From Chrysoperla carnea (taxonomy: Eukaryota; Arthropoda; Insecta; Neuroptera; Chrysopidae): a DNA stretch of 64,000 nucleotides. This document shows positions 41,047 to 51,277 of the stretch, piece after piece. Both the position numbers and the translations under genes were made by a program. Below the pieces are notes generated by a model. It did not search any database. It had not been told where the DNA came from and was given only the letters and a program-made list of their open reading frames with translations. The stretch covers positions 138,701,172 to 138,765,171 of the forward strand of contig NC_058337.1 in NCBI RefSeq assembly GCF_905475395.1. The letters are read 5' to 3'. The stretch's first letter is position 1. Every line of letters begins with the position of its first letter.

Positions 41047-42854
41047 ATGCATAAATATAGAACTCATAATTGTAATGAATTAAAAATTTCCGATGTTGGG
41101 ACTGAAGTAAAACTGTCTGGTTGGGTACATAGAAGAAGAGATCATGGCAATCTAGTTTTTGTAGATTTACGTGATCATTATGGCATAACACAAATCGTGT
41201 TTACCGACCAAAATCCGCAGCTTATGGACGATGCTAGCCGTTTACGTTATGAGTCAGTTGTAACAGTAGTTGGGAAAGTAGTAGCAAGATCAGAAGAGAC
41301 TATTAATAACACACTTCCTACCGGTCATATAGAAGTTTTAGCTGGTGAGTTTATTGTTGAATCAGCTGCTGATACTCTGCCGTTTGTGATTAATACGGAA
41401 AAAGATGCACCTGAAGACTCAAGGCTTAAACATCGCTTTTTAGATTTAAGACGTGAGAAGTTGCATAATAATATAATGCTACGTTCACAAATTATTTCTT
41501 ATATTCGTCATTTAATGACTGCAAGAGGATTTACCGAGTTCCAAACACCAATTCTTACCGCTAGCTCACCTGAGGGAGCAAGGGATTTCTTAGTCCCAAG
41601 CAGATTACATCCGGGCAAGTTTTATGCATTACCGCAAGCACCGCAACAATTTAAGCAGCTATTGATGGTATCGGGGTTTGATCGCTATTTCCAAATCGCT
41701 CCATGTTTTGTGATGAAGACGCAAGAGCAGATAGGTCACCAGGTGAGTTTTATCAGCTAGATATCGAAATGTCGTTTGTTACGCAGGAAGATATATTCAG
41801 CACAATCGAACCTGTAATGTATGAGCTATTTACAAAATTTACAGATAAGAAAGTGTCAGAAGTACCCTTTATCCGTATTCCATATAATGAATCTATGCTG
41901 AAATATGGTTCTGATAAGCCTGATTTACGAAACCCTATTGTAATTGCTGATGTGACGGAAATTTTTAGAGATTCAGACTTTACTATTTTTAGGGAAAATA
42001 TCAAAAAAGGTAGTATTGTCCGAGCAATTCCAGCTCCTGATGCAGCTTCGCAACCTCGTAGTGTCTTCGATAAAATGATAGAATTCGCAATATCGGAGGG
42101 AGCTGGAGGACTTGGCTATATTCAGTTTAGCGAAAGCGGCGAAGCAAAAGGACCAGTTGCAAAATTCTTAAGCACTCAGCAATTAGAAGATTTAAAGAAT
42201 GCTGCTAATATTAGCAATGGAGATGCGGTATTTTTCGCTAACGATAAAAAAGATAAAGCAGCCAAACTTGCCGGTAAAGTAAGAATTAAGCTTGCCGATG
42301 AGTTAGATTTACTTGAAAAGGATTGCTTTAAATTCTGCTGGATTACCGATTTTCCATTCTATGAGCTAAACGAAGAAACCGGTAAAATTGATTTTAGCCA
42401 TAATCCATTTTCTATGCCTCAGGGTGGATTAGAAGCTCTTGAAAACGCAAAAACAACCGAAGAGTTGCTAGAGCTTATGGCATATCAGTATGATATTGTT
42501 TGTAACGCCATAGAGCTTTCTAGTGGTGCTGTAAGAAATCATAAGCCGGAAATAATGTATAAGGCATTTGCTATAGCTGGTTATAGCGAAGAAGAAGTGG
42601 ATAAACGATTTGGCGGTATGATCAGAGCTTTTAAATTTGGTGCACCACCACATGGCGGCATAGCTCCAGGTATAGACCGAATCATTATGCTACTTGCGGA
42701 GGCTACTAATATAAGAGAGATAATTGCTTTTCCATTAAATCAGCAAGCCGAAGATTTATTAATGAACGCTCCGAATTATGTGGAAGATAAGGCGTTGAAA
42801 GAACTAAGTGTCATGCTATCCCCATCTGCTAGAAAGAATACGGAAAAAAAGTAG
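41047..42854 (+). pseudogene. aspS: aspartyl-tRNA synthetase, one frameshift
   Basis: A class II synthetase charging tRNA-Asp (and tRNA-Asn in many alphaproteobacteria). The start [18 protein letters not shown] is followed by the OB-fold anticodon domain [19 protein letters not shown], then [22 protein letters not shown] and [11 protein letters not shown]. The frame shifts near 41712 (FQIAPCF then [22 protein letters not shown]) as if one base were lost, and runs on through [14 protein letters not shown] (motif 3) to KNTEKK. It is an essential gene in any free or symbiotic cell. Confidence 0.93.
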
Positions 42855-42881
42855 GGATTTATACTTATTACCGCATCAATA

Positions 42882-43525
42882 GGGTCTGTCAGATATTTTG
42901 TGTAAGTACGATTTCTCATTTTGCCCAATTTTATAAATTAGTATCACAAAGGATTGCAAATTGGTTTAAAGCCATGGTCCAATTCTTAATAGGCATTGTC
43001 CATTTTTTAGATGCATTTGTCAATGCCAAAAAGATTATTTTCTGAATCGATTTATCATCTGGAAACACTCCTTTATTTTTAATAATTTTACGAATTTGAC
43101 GGTTAGTGCCTTCAATAGCATTAGTAGTATAAATCGCCTTTCTGATGTCTTCCGGAAAGCTAAAAAATGGAGCGATACCAGACCAATTGCGTTGCCAAAT
43201 ATCAAAAATAACTGGGTATTTTTTATCCCATTTTTTAGCAAAATTTTGTAATTCTCTTAATCCCTCTGCTTCATTTATTCCAGAATAAACTGCTTTTAAA
43301 TCAGATGTTACCTCTTTTAAATCTTTGTATGATACGTATTTTACAGAATTGCTTATCATATGAACAATACATAATTGCACTATGGTTTTTGGAAAAATGC
43401 TATTTATCGCCTCCGGAAAACCCTTAAGACCATCAACACATGCAATATATATTTGTTCAACTCCTCGATTCTTCAGTTCTGTTATTACCTGCATCCAAAA
43501 TTTAGACCCTTCATTTATAATGGTA
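42882..43525 (-). pseudogene. IS256-family transposase, C-terminal half
   Basis: The terminal repeat GGGTCTGTCAGATATTTTG begins at 42882. The gene reads IYIACVDGLKGFPEAINSIFPKTIVQLCIVHM (catalytic D and C/H region) and AIYTTNAIEGTNRQIRKIIKNKG (E) to CDTNL. The N-terminal half is removed by the IS630 at 43526. It differs in sequence from the IS256 fragments at 172 and 36712. Confidence 0.87.
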
Positions 43526-44489
43526 TAGCAAGAATCATTAAGGTACTGACAAAATGAAAGTATCATGTTATACTAAGCAATTATTAATAAATATATAAAG
43601 AGATATGGCACGAGCATATGCAATAGAACTAAGACTAAGAGTTATAAAAGCTGTAGAAGCAGGGATACGAATAAGTAAGGTAAGTAAATTATTTAATGTA
43701 AGTCGTGATACTATATATCAATGGAAAAAATTAAAGGATAAGCAAGGTACTTTAGAGGCAGCGACTGGTTATCAGAGAGGTCATAGTCATAAGATCAAAG
43801 ATTCAGAATCTTTTAAGGAATTTTTCAAAGCTAATATGAATAAAACATCAAAGGATTTAGCAAAGCAATGGGGGCAATATTTCATCTGTAACTATTTTAA
43901 GACAAATCAGAAAGCTTGGTTATAGCTATAAAAAAAAAACATATTATCATCCGAAAAGAGATATTGAATTAAGAAATGAATTTATTGCAAAGATAAAAAC
44001 CATTACAAAAGATAAATTAGTATATCTTGATGAATCTGGAATAGAGGATAATGTTTGCAAAGAGTATGGATGGAGTATTATAGGACAAAGATGTTATGGA
44101 GCAAAGGTATATCAACATAAATTGAGAATAAGTATGATAGCTGGTCTTTGTAATGGCAATCTTATTGCTCCTATGATATTTGAAGGTAATTGTAATACAG
44201 AGGTCTTTAAAACTTATATTAGGGATGTATTAATTACAGAATTAAAACCAGGGCAAACCGTCATTATGGATAACATTAATTTTCATAAAAATTCTAAAGT
44301 TAAGGAGTTAATCGAATCCGTTGGTTGTAGCATACTGTTTTTACCAACTTACTCGCCTGATTTGAATCCTATAGAGCATTACTAGTTTAAAATAAAAAAT
44401 GAAATTAGGAAAGTGTAGGAGATTTTAAAACATTCTATGATGCTGATTTGAATACTATTAAATTGTCAGTACCTTAATGATTCTTGCTA
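43526..44489 (+). mobile_element. IS630-family element (type B), copy 3
   Basis: 964 bp with both ends, inserted at TA between an IS256 fragment and IS21 istA. Its A run is ten long (eight in copies 1, 2 and 4), an extra G lies near 43871, and a TAG replaces the W of HYW near 44382, so it is dead. Confidence 0.9.
43605..44466 (+). pseudogene. IS630 transposase (type B), broken
   Basis: The start MARAYAIELRLRVIK is normal. A frameshift near 43871 ends frame 1 early, and the catalytic half has YLDESGIED, VIMDNINFHKN and SPDLNPIEHY followed by a stop. Because of the ten-A run, the two halves would be in one frame but for the upstream indel. Confidence 0.85.
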
Positions 44490-44777
44490 TATAAAAACAT
44501 TTGGAATTTGATTAATCAGCATTGTAAGCAAAAGCATGCGAATAAATTAATGGTAGGTATTTTTAAGTTAGCTGATTATGATTGTGAACTGGCACTGGGA
44601 GAATTTGTGCTGTCATCTTTTGCTAAAGGTCAGATACCTTCTTTGAGTTTATTGCAAATACGGTTTCAATCTTGTAGTCATAATTTATTATTACCATCTA
44701 TAGGAGTAACACAACATTCGCTACAAACATATGATCATCTTTTATCTGTGTTTGCTGTAGGAGGTTGTTATGCATGA
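44490..44777 (+). pseudogene. istA: IstA C-terminal fragment
   Basis: Reads KNIWNLINQHCKQKHANKLMVG…LLSVFAVGGCYA; one residue shorter than copy 1 (KLADYD versus KLAADYD). There is no catalytic core. Confidence 0.8.
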
Positions 44778-45532
44778 TTCTGCAACTTTACCCATTCTTC
44801 GAAAAGAATTAGGATTATTGACTATACTTGAGACATGGGAAAATTTTTTAGAGAAGGCAAAAATTTGAAGGATGGAGTTATAATAAACTGATTTCTATTC
44901 TTTTAGAACAGGAGGTAGAGACACGTCATAGGAAAAAAGTACAAGCTTATCTTAGGAAAGCACACTTACCACCTGGTAAATCTTTAACCACTTTTGATTT
45001 TAGCCAAGTGCAGCCACTTAATAAAGCTAAGGTAGAGGAATAAGCTTTTAATACTGCCTGGATAAAGAGATCAGAAAATCTTTTAATCTTCGGTCCGTCT
45101 GGAGTAGGCAAAAGTCACTTAGCGGCTGCAATAGGATATGCTTTAGTGGAGCACCATGTTAAGGTATTATTTATATCTACTACTAAATTAGTACAGCTTT
45201 TACAAGCTGCACGTAAAGAGTATAGATTACCAAATGAACTGACCAAATTAGATAAGTATAATGTTATTATCCTTGATGATATTGGCTAAGTACGTAAAGA
45301 TGAAGGAGAAACACATGTATTGTTTGAGTTAATTGCTCAACGATATGAATCGGGTAGTATGATTGTAACTGCTAACCAACCTTTTATTGAATGGGACAGT
45401 ATTTTTACTACTAATTCTATGACTGTAGCAGCGATTGATAGGCTCATCCATCATGCTACGATTTTAGAAATTCAATCAGAGAGTTATAGAAGAAAAAGTG
45501 CATTACTAAAACAGGTGGAGGAGAATAAATAG
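44770..45532 (+). pseudogene. istB: IstB-like ATPase, multiple stops
   Basis: MHDSATLPILRKELGLLTILETW … Walker A GPSGVGKSHLAAA … ILDDIG, with a frame loss near 44865 and stops near 45043 and 45288. The C-terminus MIVTANQPFIEWDSIFTTNSMTVAAIDRLIHHATILEI is complete here and shows what IS982-A interrupted in copy 1. Confidence 0.85.
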
Positions 45533-45533
45533 T

Positions 45534-46340
45534 ATGATAACTAATGGTGTTAATGATAATAATTATACAGTAATCCATACCACTACCAATGAGCCAATGA
45601 TGCCTGTTAGATTATATTATAAGGTTCACAATGAAGATTTGCTAGTCAGAGCTTTAAAAAAACTAAAATTTATAGGATTTGAGAATAAAAGGAATTTTGT
45701 ATTATTATATTATAAAGAAGCCAAAAATTTAGATTTAGAGGTATATTATCAAGATGTACCAGAAGAGTTTTATCCTGTAATCTTAGCAACTGGATGTATT
45801 AAGCAAGGCTCTATATTACACTTAGACTTAAAATCGTTACAGAGAGCAGTATGTATAATCAATTTTTTAGGAAAGCACATACCCCAAACCATTATGTAAA
45901 TAACTAGTTTTGCTCATTCTAATAAATTCACTGTAATCCAGAATAGACAAGAGGTACAAGCACTATTAGATCAGAATTTTGATCACATTTTTCTTGATAG
46001 TAAAATCCATAATGTTAATCATGTGATAAATCTCAACGATGAAGTAGGAACAAGAAGATAATCCAGCTCTTCAGATCAAGCAATGGTGAATGAATCATTA
46101 GAAATGTTCATGCCATATGTTGAAGAAGATATAGCTAATTATCCTGAATTTGAAAGGATATCAATACATTATAATAGGCAAAAACATGACAATTGAATTG
46201 TATGGTTATCAATAAGAGCAGTGATAAAGGAAGTAGTTGCTACAGCACATTACGAAGGCAATAATAATTATTCTTCTAAAGATGCTCTAAATGAGTTATT
46301 TATAATGCTTAATTATGATTTAAATCCTAATAAGAATTAG
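45534..46340 (+). pseudogene. third gene of the IS21-like element, copy 2, broken
   Basis: MITNGVNDNNYTVIHTTTNEPMM…FLGKHIPQTIM, then TAA where copy 1 has GAA (EITSFAHSNKF…). The frame continues with two more stops to DLNPNKN and TAG at 46340. Comparing copies indicates an original protein of about 268 residues. Unknown function. Confidence 0.6.
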
Positions 46341-46470
46341 GGATGACAACATTCAAACAATTTAAAACTGGAGTAATACAATAGATAACAAGGAGATTGG
46401 GATGAGCAATACACTACCACCATAACCGTCAAAGAAAACTGTCACCCCTAGGCAAAGAAAACATTCGTTG

Positions 46471-46580
46471 CTGGACGTAAATTTTTTGCTGGACGTAAAT
46501 TTCATAGATATGAAGAATTAATACACGATCTTGCCAACTGGTTAAATAAGGCAAATAACCGAATACATGGCACTACTAAA
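46471..46580 (+). mobile_element. fragment of a different transposase (IstA-like C-terminus)
   Basis: The frame FAGRKFHRYEELIHDLANWLNKANNRIHGTTK resembles the region after the catalytic core in IS21-type IstA proteins (…WL…N.R.HGTT). It is not the same as the window's istA. It is cut by IS982-D. Confidence 0.5.
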
Positions 46581-46667
46581 AACCTGAATTCTGGATTAGC
46601 TAATTTTGAGATATAGCAGGTTTATTAGGTTTCATACAGTATGCAATTAGGGCGGATAAGATATGTA

Positions 46668-47628
46668 TAGCAAGAATCATTAAGGTACTGACAAAATGAA
46701 AGTATCATGTTATACTAAGCAATTATTAATAAATATATAAAGAGATATGGCACGAGCATATGCAATAGAACTAAGACTAAGAGTTATAAAAGCTGTAGAA
46801 GCAGGGATACGAATAAGTAAGGTAAGTAAATTATTTAATGTAAGTCGTGATACTATATATCAATGGAAAAAATTAAAGGATAAGCAAGGTACTTTAGAGG
46901 CAGCGACTGGTTATCAGAGAGGTCATAGTCATAAGATCACAGATTCAGAATCTTTTAAAGAATTTTTCAAAGCTAATATGAATAAAACATCAAAGGATTT
47001 AGCAAAGCAATGGGGCAATATTTCATCTGTAACTATTTTAAGACAAATCAGAAAGCTTGGTTATAGCTATAAAAAAAACATATTATCATCCGAAAAGAGA
47101 TATTGAATTAAGAAATGAATTTATTGCAAAGATAAAAACCATTACAAAAGATAAATTAGTATATCTTGATGAATCTGGAATAGAGGATAATGTTTGCAAA
47201 GAGTATGGATGGAGTATTATAGGACAAAGATGTTATGGAGCAAAGGTATATCAACATAAATTGAGAATAAGTATGATAGCTGGTCTTTGTAATGGCAATC
47301 TTATTGCTCCTATGATATTTGAAGGTAATTGTAATACAGAGGTCTTTAAAACTTATATGAGGGATGTATTAATTACAGAATTACAACCTGGGCAAATCGT
47401 CATTATGGATAACATTAATTTTCATAAAAATTCTAAAGTTAAGGAGTTAATCGAATCCGTTGGTTGTAGCATACTGTTTTTACCAACTTACTCGCCTGAT
47501 TTGAATCCTATAGAGCATTACTGGTTTAAGATAAAAAATGAAATTAGGAAAGTGTAGGAGATTTTAAAACATTCTATGATGCTGTTTTTAATACTATTAA
47601 ATTGTCAGTACCTTAATGATTCTTGCTA
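46668..47628 (+). mobile_element. IS630-family element (type B), copy 4
   Basis: 961 bp with intact ends and a TA duplication in IS982-D. The transposase (46747-47557) has the eight-A run. A one-base loss near 47552 (AAAGTG instead of AAAGTTG) ends it at EIRKV, after the DDE residues. Confidence 0.9.
46747..47557 (+). pseudogene. IS630 transposase (type B), shortened C-terminus
   Basis: Frame 1 46747-47106 and frame 2 47057-47557 overlap at the A run. All three catalytic motifs (YLDESGIED, IMDNINFHKN, NPIEHYW) are present; the last about 20 residues are lost. Confidence 0.8.
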
Positions 47629-48529
47629 TACGAAGGCATTCCAAATTGATTTATGTCTTGTATGTTCGATCTCGAAAGAACCCTTCAGCAGACTTAATAC
47701 TGTTTCGATAATTGAGCGTTTGCGTAATAATATTTTTTCAAATAATGGCATAAGTTTATTCTTCATTTTCTTCTTTATGCCAGTTACTAACTTGAGTCCT
47801 TTACTGTAGATCATCAAAAAGCCCTTGTTTGATATAACCCTTATCGCCAAACAATAATCCCGTGATATGTTTGGTGATTGTCGAAACCGGTGCTCTATCA
47901 TCTACATTACCAGGCGTTAGTTTAAGACCTTGAATCTAACCTTTTTCGTTGATAAGCAAATGTAATTTTAGACCAAAAAACCAACTTTTTGTTGTTATAC
48001 CCAAAGCAGCAATACCAGCAAATACTTTATTACGAGAGATTCTTTTTGGATGACAAACTTCTAAAGATGTGGCGTCAATATAAGAAACTCCCGTAGATTT
48101 AGCTTTCTGCGTATACCATTCAAGTAATAAAACTAAATAACTCAAAACTCTAGGTTTTAGAGCTATAAAACGAGTATATGATAGAAGAGTTACAAAGTCT
48201 GATTTATATAATTGTAGATAGCACATATAAAAATATTTAAAGTTTTTACAAGGTGATTGATAGTATAAAAGCACTATTGTTAACAGCTCAGAATAGCTTA
48301 TTTTAGGCATTCTTGTAGGATTTTTATTAATTAATGGTAAAAATGATTTATTAATCCATTGCTCGCTAATTTTACAAAAATCATCGACAAAACAAAATAA
48401 TGCAGTAATATCTTTCTTCATGGGGATACTCTTGTTTTTTTTTTTTTGCTAAAAATTATATAGAGTATCTTCTATCCCTTGTAAATACTTACTTCCAAAC
48501 CTGGAGTAATCCAGAATTCAGGTTTTTAG

Positions 48530-48766
48530 AAGTCAATAAGGTTGCGAATATTTTGATATTTTTTATCTTTAATAGCAATAGATAAAAAAACCAAAAAATA
48601 ATTTTAAGTATCCGTTTAAAATTTTGTACTATCGCAATCATGAGTATTTGAATCTGTGTTTTCTGCACACTTCTAAATTTTGCTCTTCGTAAAACATTAT
48701 GCTCTTTAGCTTCACCAAATAGATCTCCTATTTTGTACTTTCTCTCAATTAGTTTTTTCTTAAAAG
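48530..48766 (-). pseudogene. IS1182/IS5-type transposase, C-terminal fragment
   Basis: Reads KKLIERKYKIGDLFGEAKEHNVLRRAKFRSVQKTQIQ, then ILMIAIVQNFKRILKIIFWF…NIRNLIDF. The F(G)E.K..H.LRRA.FR…Q.L..A..QN.KR pattern is the C-terminal signature of these DDE transposases. It is cut by the IS6 end. The N-terminal fragment at 63459 may belong to the same type. Confidence 0.6.
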
Positions 48767-48839
48767 GCTCTGTCGCATCTATACATCATACCCAAGATTT
48801 TCATTAAAACCTAAGATTTTAGATGTTATGATGCCATTA

Positions 48840-49491
48840 ACATTTTAAAGTTTTCAAAAGTAGATACCTGATTGTTGCTTCTGATACCTGACTATTTGTC
48901 CTTTTTTAATCATACGGATATTTTCTATACCAGCAATGGTAATCTTAGCACTACGAAAACTCTTAAAACCCAGCATTGGCTTAGTTCGCTTCTTAATAAA
49001 TCTATGATCTTGCTCTATCAAATTGTTCAGATATTTATTTTGAAGTATTTGTATCTTTTGTTTTTTAGGTAAGTTTTTATTAAAGTCAGCAAGAGCGAAG
49101 TATTACTACCACTCTTATCTATTACTACCTTTTTAGGTATATCGTTACTCTTAAAGGCTTTTCTGAAAAATGCCTTAGCAGCTGCAGCATCTCTACGTTT
49201 TCTTAGCAAGAATTCAATAGTATCACCACGAGGGTCAATAGCTCTATATAGATATACCCATTTACCATTAACCTTGATATATGCATTAACCTTTATATGT
49301 CTCGTCCATTCTCCAGCTATGACCAATCGGTCTCTTGCTTTTCCTAACCTCTCGATCTATCAAAGGAGAACACTTAATTAACCATCTTTTAAAGTAGCAT
49401 GATCTATTTTAGTGCCTCTAATACTTACCATCTCCTCAAGTTCTCTGTAACTTAATGAAATTCTACATTTCATATACACAAATAACATTAT
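48840..49491 (-). pseudogene. IS6-family transposase, main part, broken
   Basis: SYRELEEMVSIRGTKIDHATL, then (M)DETYIKVNGKWVYLYRAIDPRGDTIEFLLRKRRDAAAAKAFFRKAF (first D region), VVIDKSGSN (second D), and NNLIEQDHRFIKKRTKPMLGFKSFRSA (E). Frames change near 49380 and near 49085. IS6 elements transpose by replicative cointegrate formation. Confidence 0.85.
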
Positions 49492-49852
49492 CATTCTGCT
49501 CGTGACTTCTGAACTGGCCGGTTGTGTGCTTCTAAATATACATCGTAAAATATATCACATTTTTGTTTTTTTTATTGAAACAATTATTGATTATATGATA
49601 TTAGTATACTTAAATTCAACTTAAAAAAGAAAAAATATAATATATAATATTTTTATTAACACTGCCATTATTAATATTTAATAAATAAACTTGTTATTAA
49701 TAAATTTGTTTATTGGCACTGTTTGTTTGTCGTGTTACATAGTCAACCGCATGTTTTTATTCAAGATAAGTACATAGTTTTAATTTCAATAAACTTTATT
49801 TAATATTTTTAATTATAAATTTTCTGTTTTTATATTTTAGAAATTAAACAAA

Positions 49853-51277
49853 ATGAAGAAATGTACTTTTCCGATTTTACGACAAACCAGAAGTGCCATT
49901 AAATCCTCCACACAGTCGGCTCCAGATAATAAATTAAACATTAGTTATAGTACTATTATTGTTGAAGACGATGCAGATGGTAGATTTATAAAACATGACG
50001 AAGTTGCAATGGATCTTCGAAATAAATTAGTTCAGGTGCAAAATTCTAATAAGGAGTGTGAACAGAAAATAATGGACTTAGAAGCCATAATAAAAGAGAA
50101 AAATTCAACTATTGAATTTTTAGATAAAAAACTTGATTTGTATTTAAATGGTAAAGTAACTGTAAGTAGTGTAGGTTCCCAAACGGAGAAAATTCAGAGA
50201 ATTTGTGCTGCCACGCAATCTGAGATCAGGGAATTGGAGGTGGTAGACTCATTCATGCAAACTGAAATAAATATAGCAAACAATATAATTGACTTGTGCC
50301 CTCAGTTTGATGTTTCTAACGACACCATTCTTTCGAAAAATGTTGAATCGCAACCACTAGAAGTACCTTACCAGGTTGATAATAATGAAAGTGGCTCTAG
50401 CTCAGTCAATATTCATAATATGGAACAAAAAAATAACAAAACAAAATTAATTAAAAAATCGAAAATATCTTTGAAAAGATCGAAAAAAAGTAAGTTTGCC
50501 AACGTTAGTAGTGGGTTATCATCTTCAAATATGACGAATGAAGTCTCTAATTCAAGTACTCATGTTACCCCTCGAATTACCCCGCGTGTATTAATTGTAT
50601 CTGACCAAATTGGTAAACAAATGTCTATTTGTTTGAGAGAATTGTTGCCTCACAACTTTTCGGTTTCCGCTTTAATTAAAAGTCATGATACTCATGAAAA
50701 TATTATTAAAGCCGTAAAAGAACAAGTAAATAGTTTTACGAAATCGGATCACATAATTGTTATGCTTAGCTCATACCATGTGACTTCAAACAATGAAAAC
50801 GACATTGGTATTAAATACTTGAAAAAAATTTTACTTGAACTATTGAATATCACGAAAAATACAAATCTAATTCTGTCCACACTGCCTTTTAGAAAAGACA
50901 TAAACGAATTCAATGATATGATTTTCAATATTAATCAGTTTATGGAAAATGAATTATTTAGATGCGCCGATACTTTAACTTTATATACTAACAAACTTTT
51001 GATTTTAAATACTGACTTCCACAAAAATGGTAAAGATATTAACTATAGTGGTACACGTCGGTTAGCACGAACTATTAGAAAATACATTGCACAGGAATTG
51101 AGCGACGATCGTATACTCCCTCTGACAGAAGCAAATGCCGTTAAAAAAATTCCTGACAAAAATATACCCCAGTTTCCTTCGACAACTGGTTGTACAAAAA
51201 CTGTTCCGACTTCTAAAAGAATAAAAACTAATAAATTAAAAAACTTACTAGACAAGCTTCTAAAAGTTCTCAAGTAG
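49853..51277 (+). CDS. LINE ORF1 protein
   Basis: 474 residues. A coiled-coil segment (about 55-95, LRNKLVQVQNSNKECEQKIMDLEAIIKEK), a low-complexity basic region (about 195-225, KTKLIKKSKISLKRSKKSK), then an alpha/beta domain RVLIVSDQIGKQMSICLRELL … IIVMLSSYHVTSNNENDIGIKYLKKILLELLNITKNTNLILSTLPFRKD resembling the SGNH/esterase-like domain in ORF1 of CR1-type LINEs. Such proteins coat element RNA. No frameshift. Confidence 0.8.
   Translation: MKKCTFPILRQTRSAIKSSTQSAPDNKLNISYSTIIVEDDADGRFIKHDEVAMDLRNKLVQVQNSNKECEQKIMDLEAIIKEKNSTIEFLDKKLDLYLNGKVTVSSVGSQTEKIQRICAATQSEIRELEVVDSFMQTEINIANNIIDLCPQFDVSNDTILSKNVESQPLEVPYQVDNNESGSSSVNIHNMEQKNNKTKLIKKSKISLKRSKKSKFANVSSGLSSSNMTNEVSNSSTHVTPRITPRVLIVSDQIGKQMSICLRELLPHNFSVSALIKSHDTHENIIKAVKEQVNSFTKSDHIIVMLSSYHVTSNNENDIGIKYLKKILLELLNITKNTNLILSTLPFRKDINEFNDMIFNINQFMENELFRCADTLTLYTNKLLILNTDFHKNGKDINYSGTRRLARTIRKYIAQELSDDRILPLTEANAVKKIPDKNIPQFPSTTGCTKTVPTSKRIKTNKLKNLLDKLLKVLK

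Larger units (their letters stand above)
44490..46470 (+). mobile_element. IS21-like element, copy 2, 5'-truncated
   Basis: The 3' part of istA, then istB and the third gene, co-linear with copy 1. The istA 5' portion is lost at the IS630 insertion. The 46341-46470 tail carries the AAGAAAACTGTCACCCCTAG segment matching 740-770 in copy 1. Confidence 0.82.
46581..48524 (-). mobile_element. IS982-family element D, split by IS630 copy 4
   Basis: Both 18-bp ends are present. The transposase start is 48421 (MKKDITALFCFVDDFCK), running to a stop near 47938 and onward in fragments to 46600. The IS630 sits at ATATG-TA-CGAAGG. The flanks AAA and TTT do not form a direct repeat, so its ends may have been rearranged. 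Confidence 0.88.
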
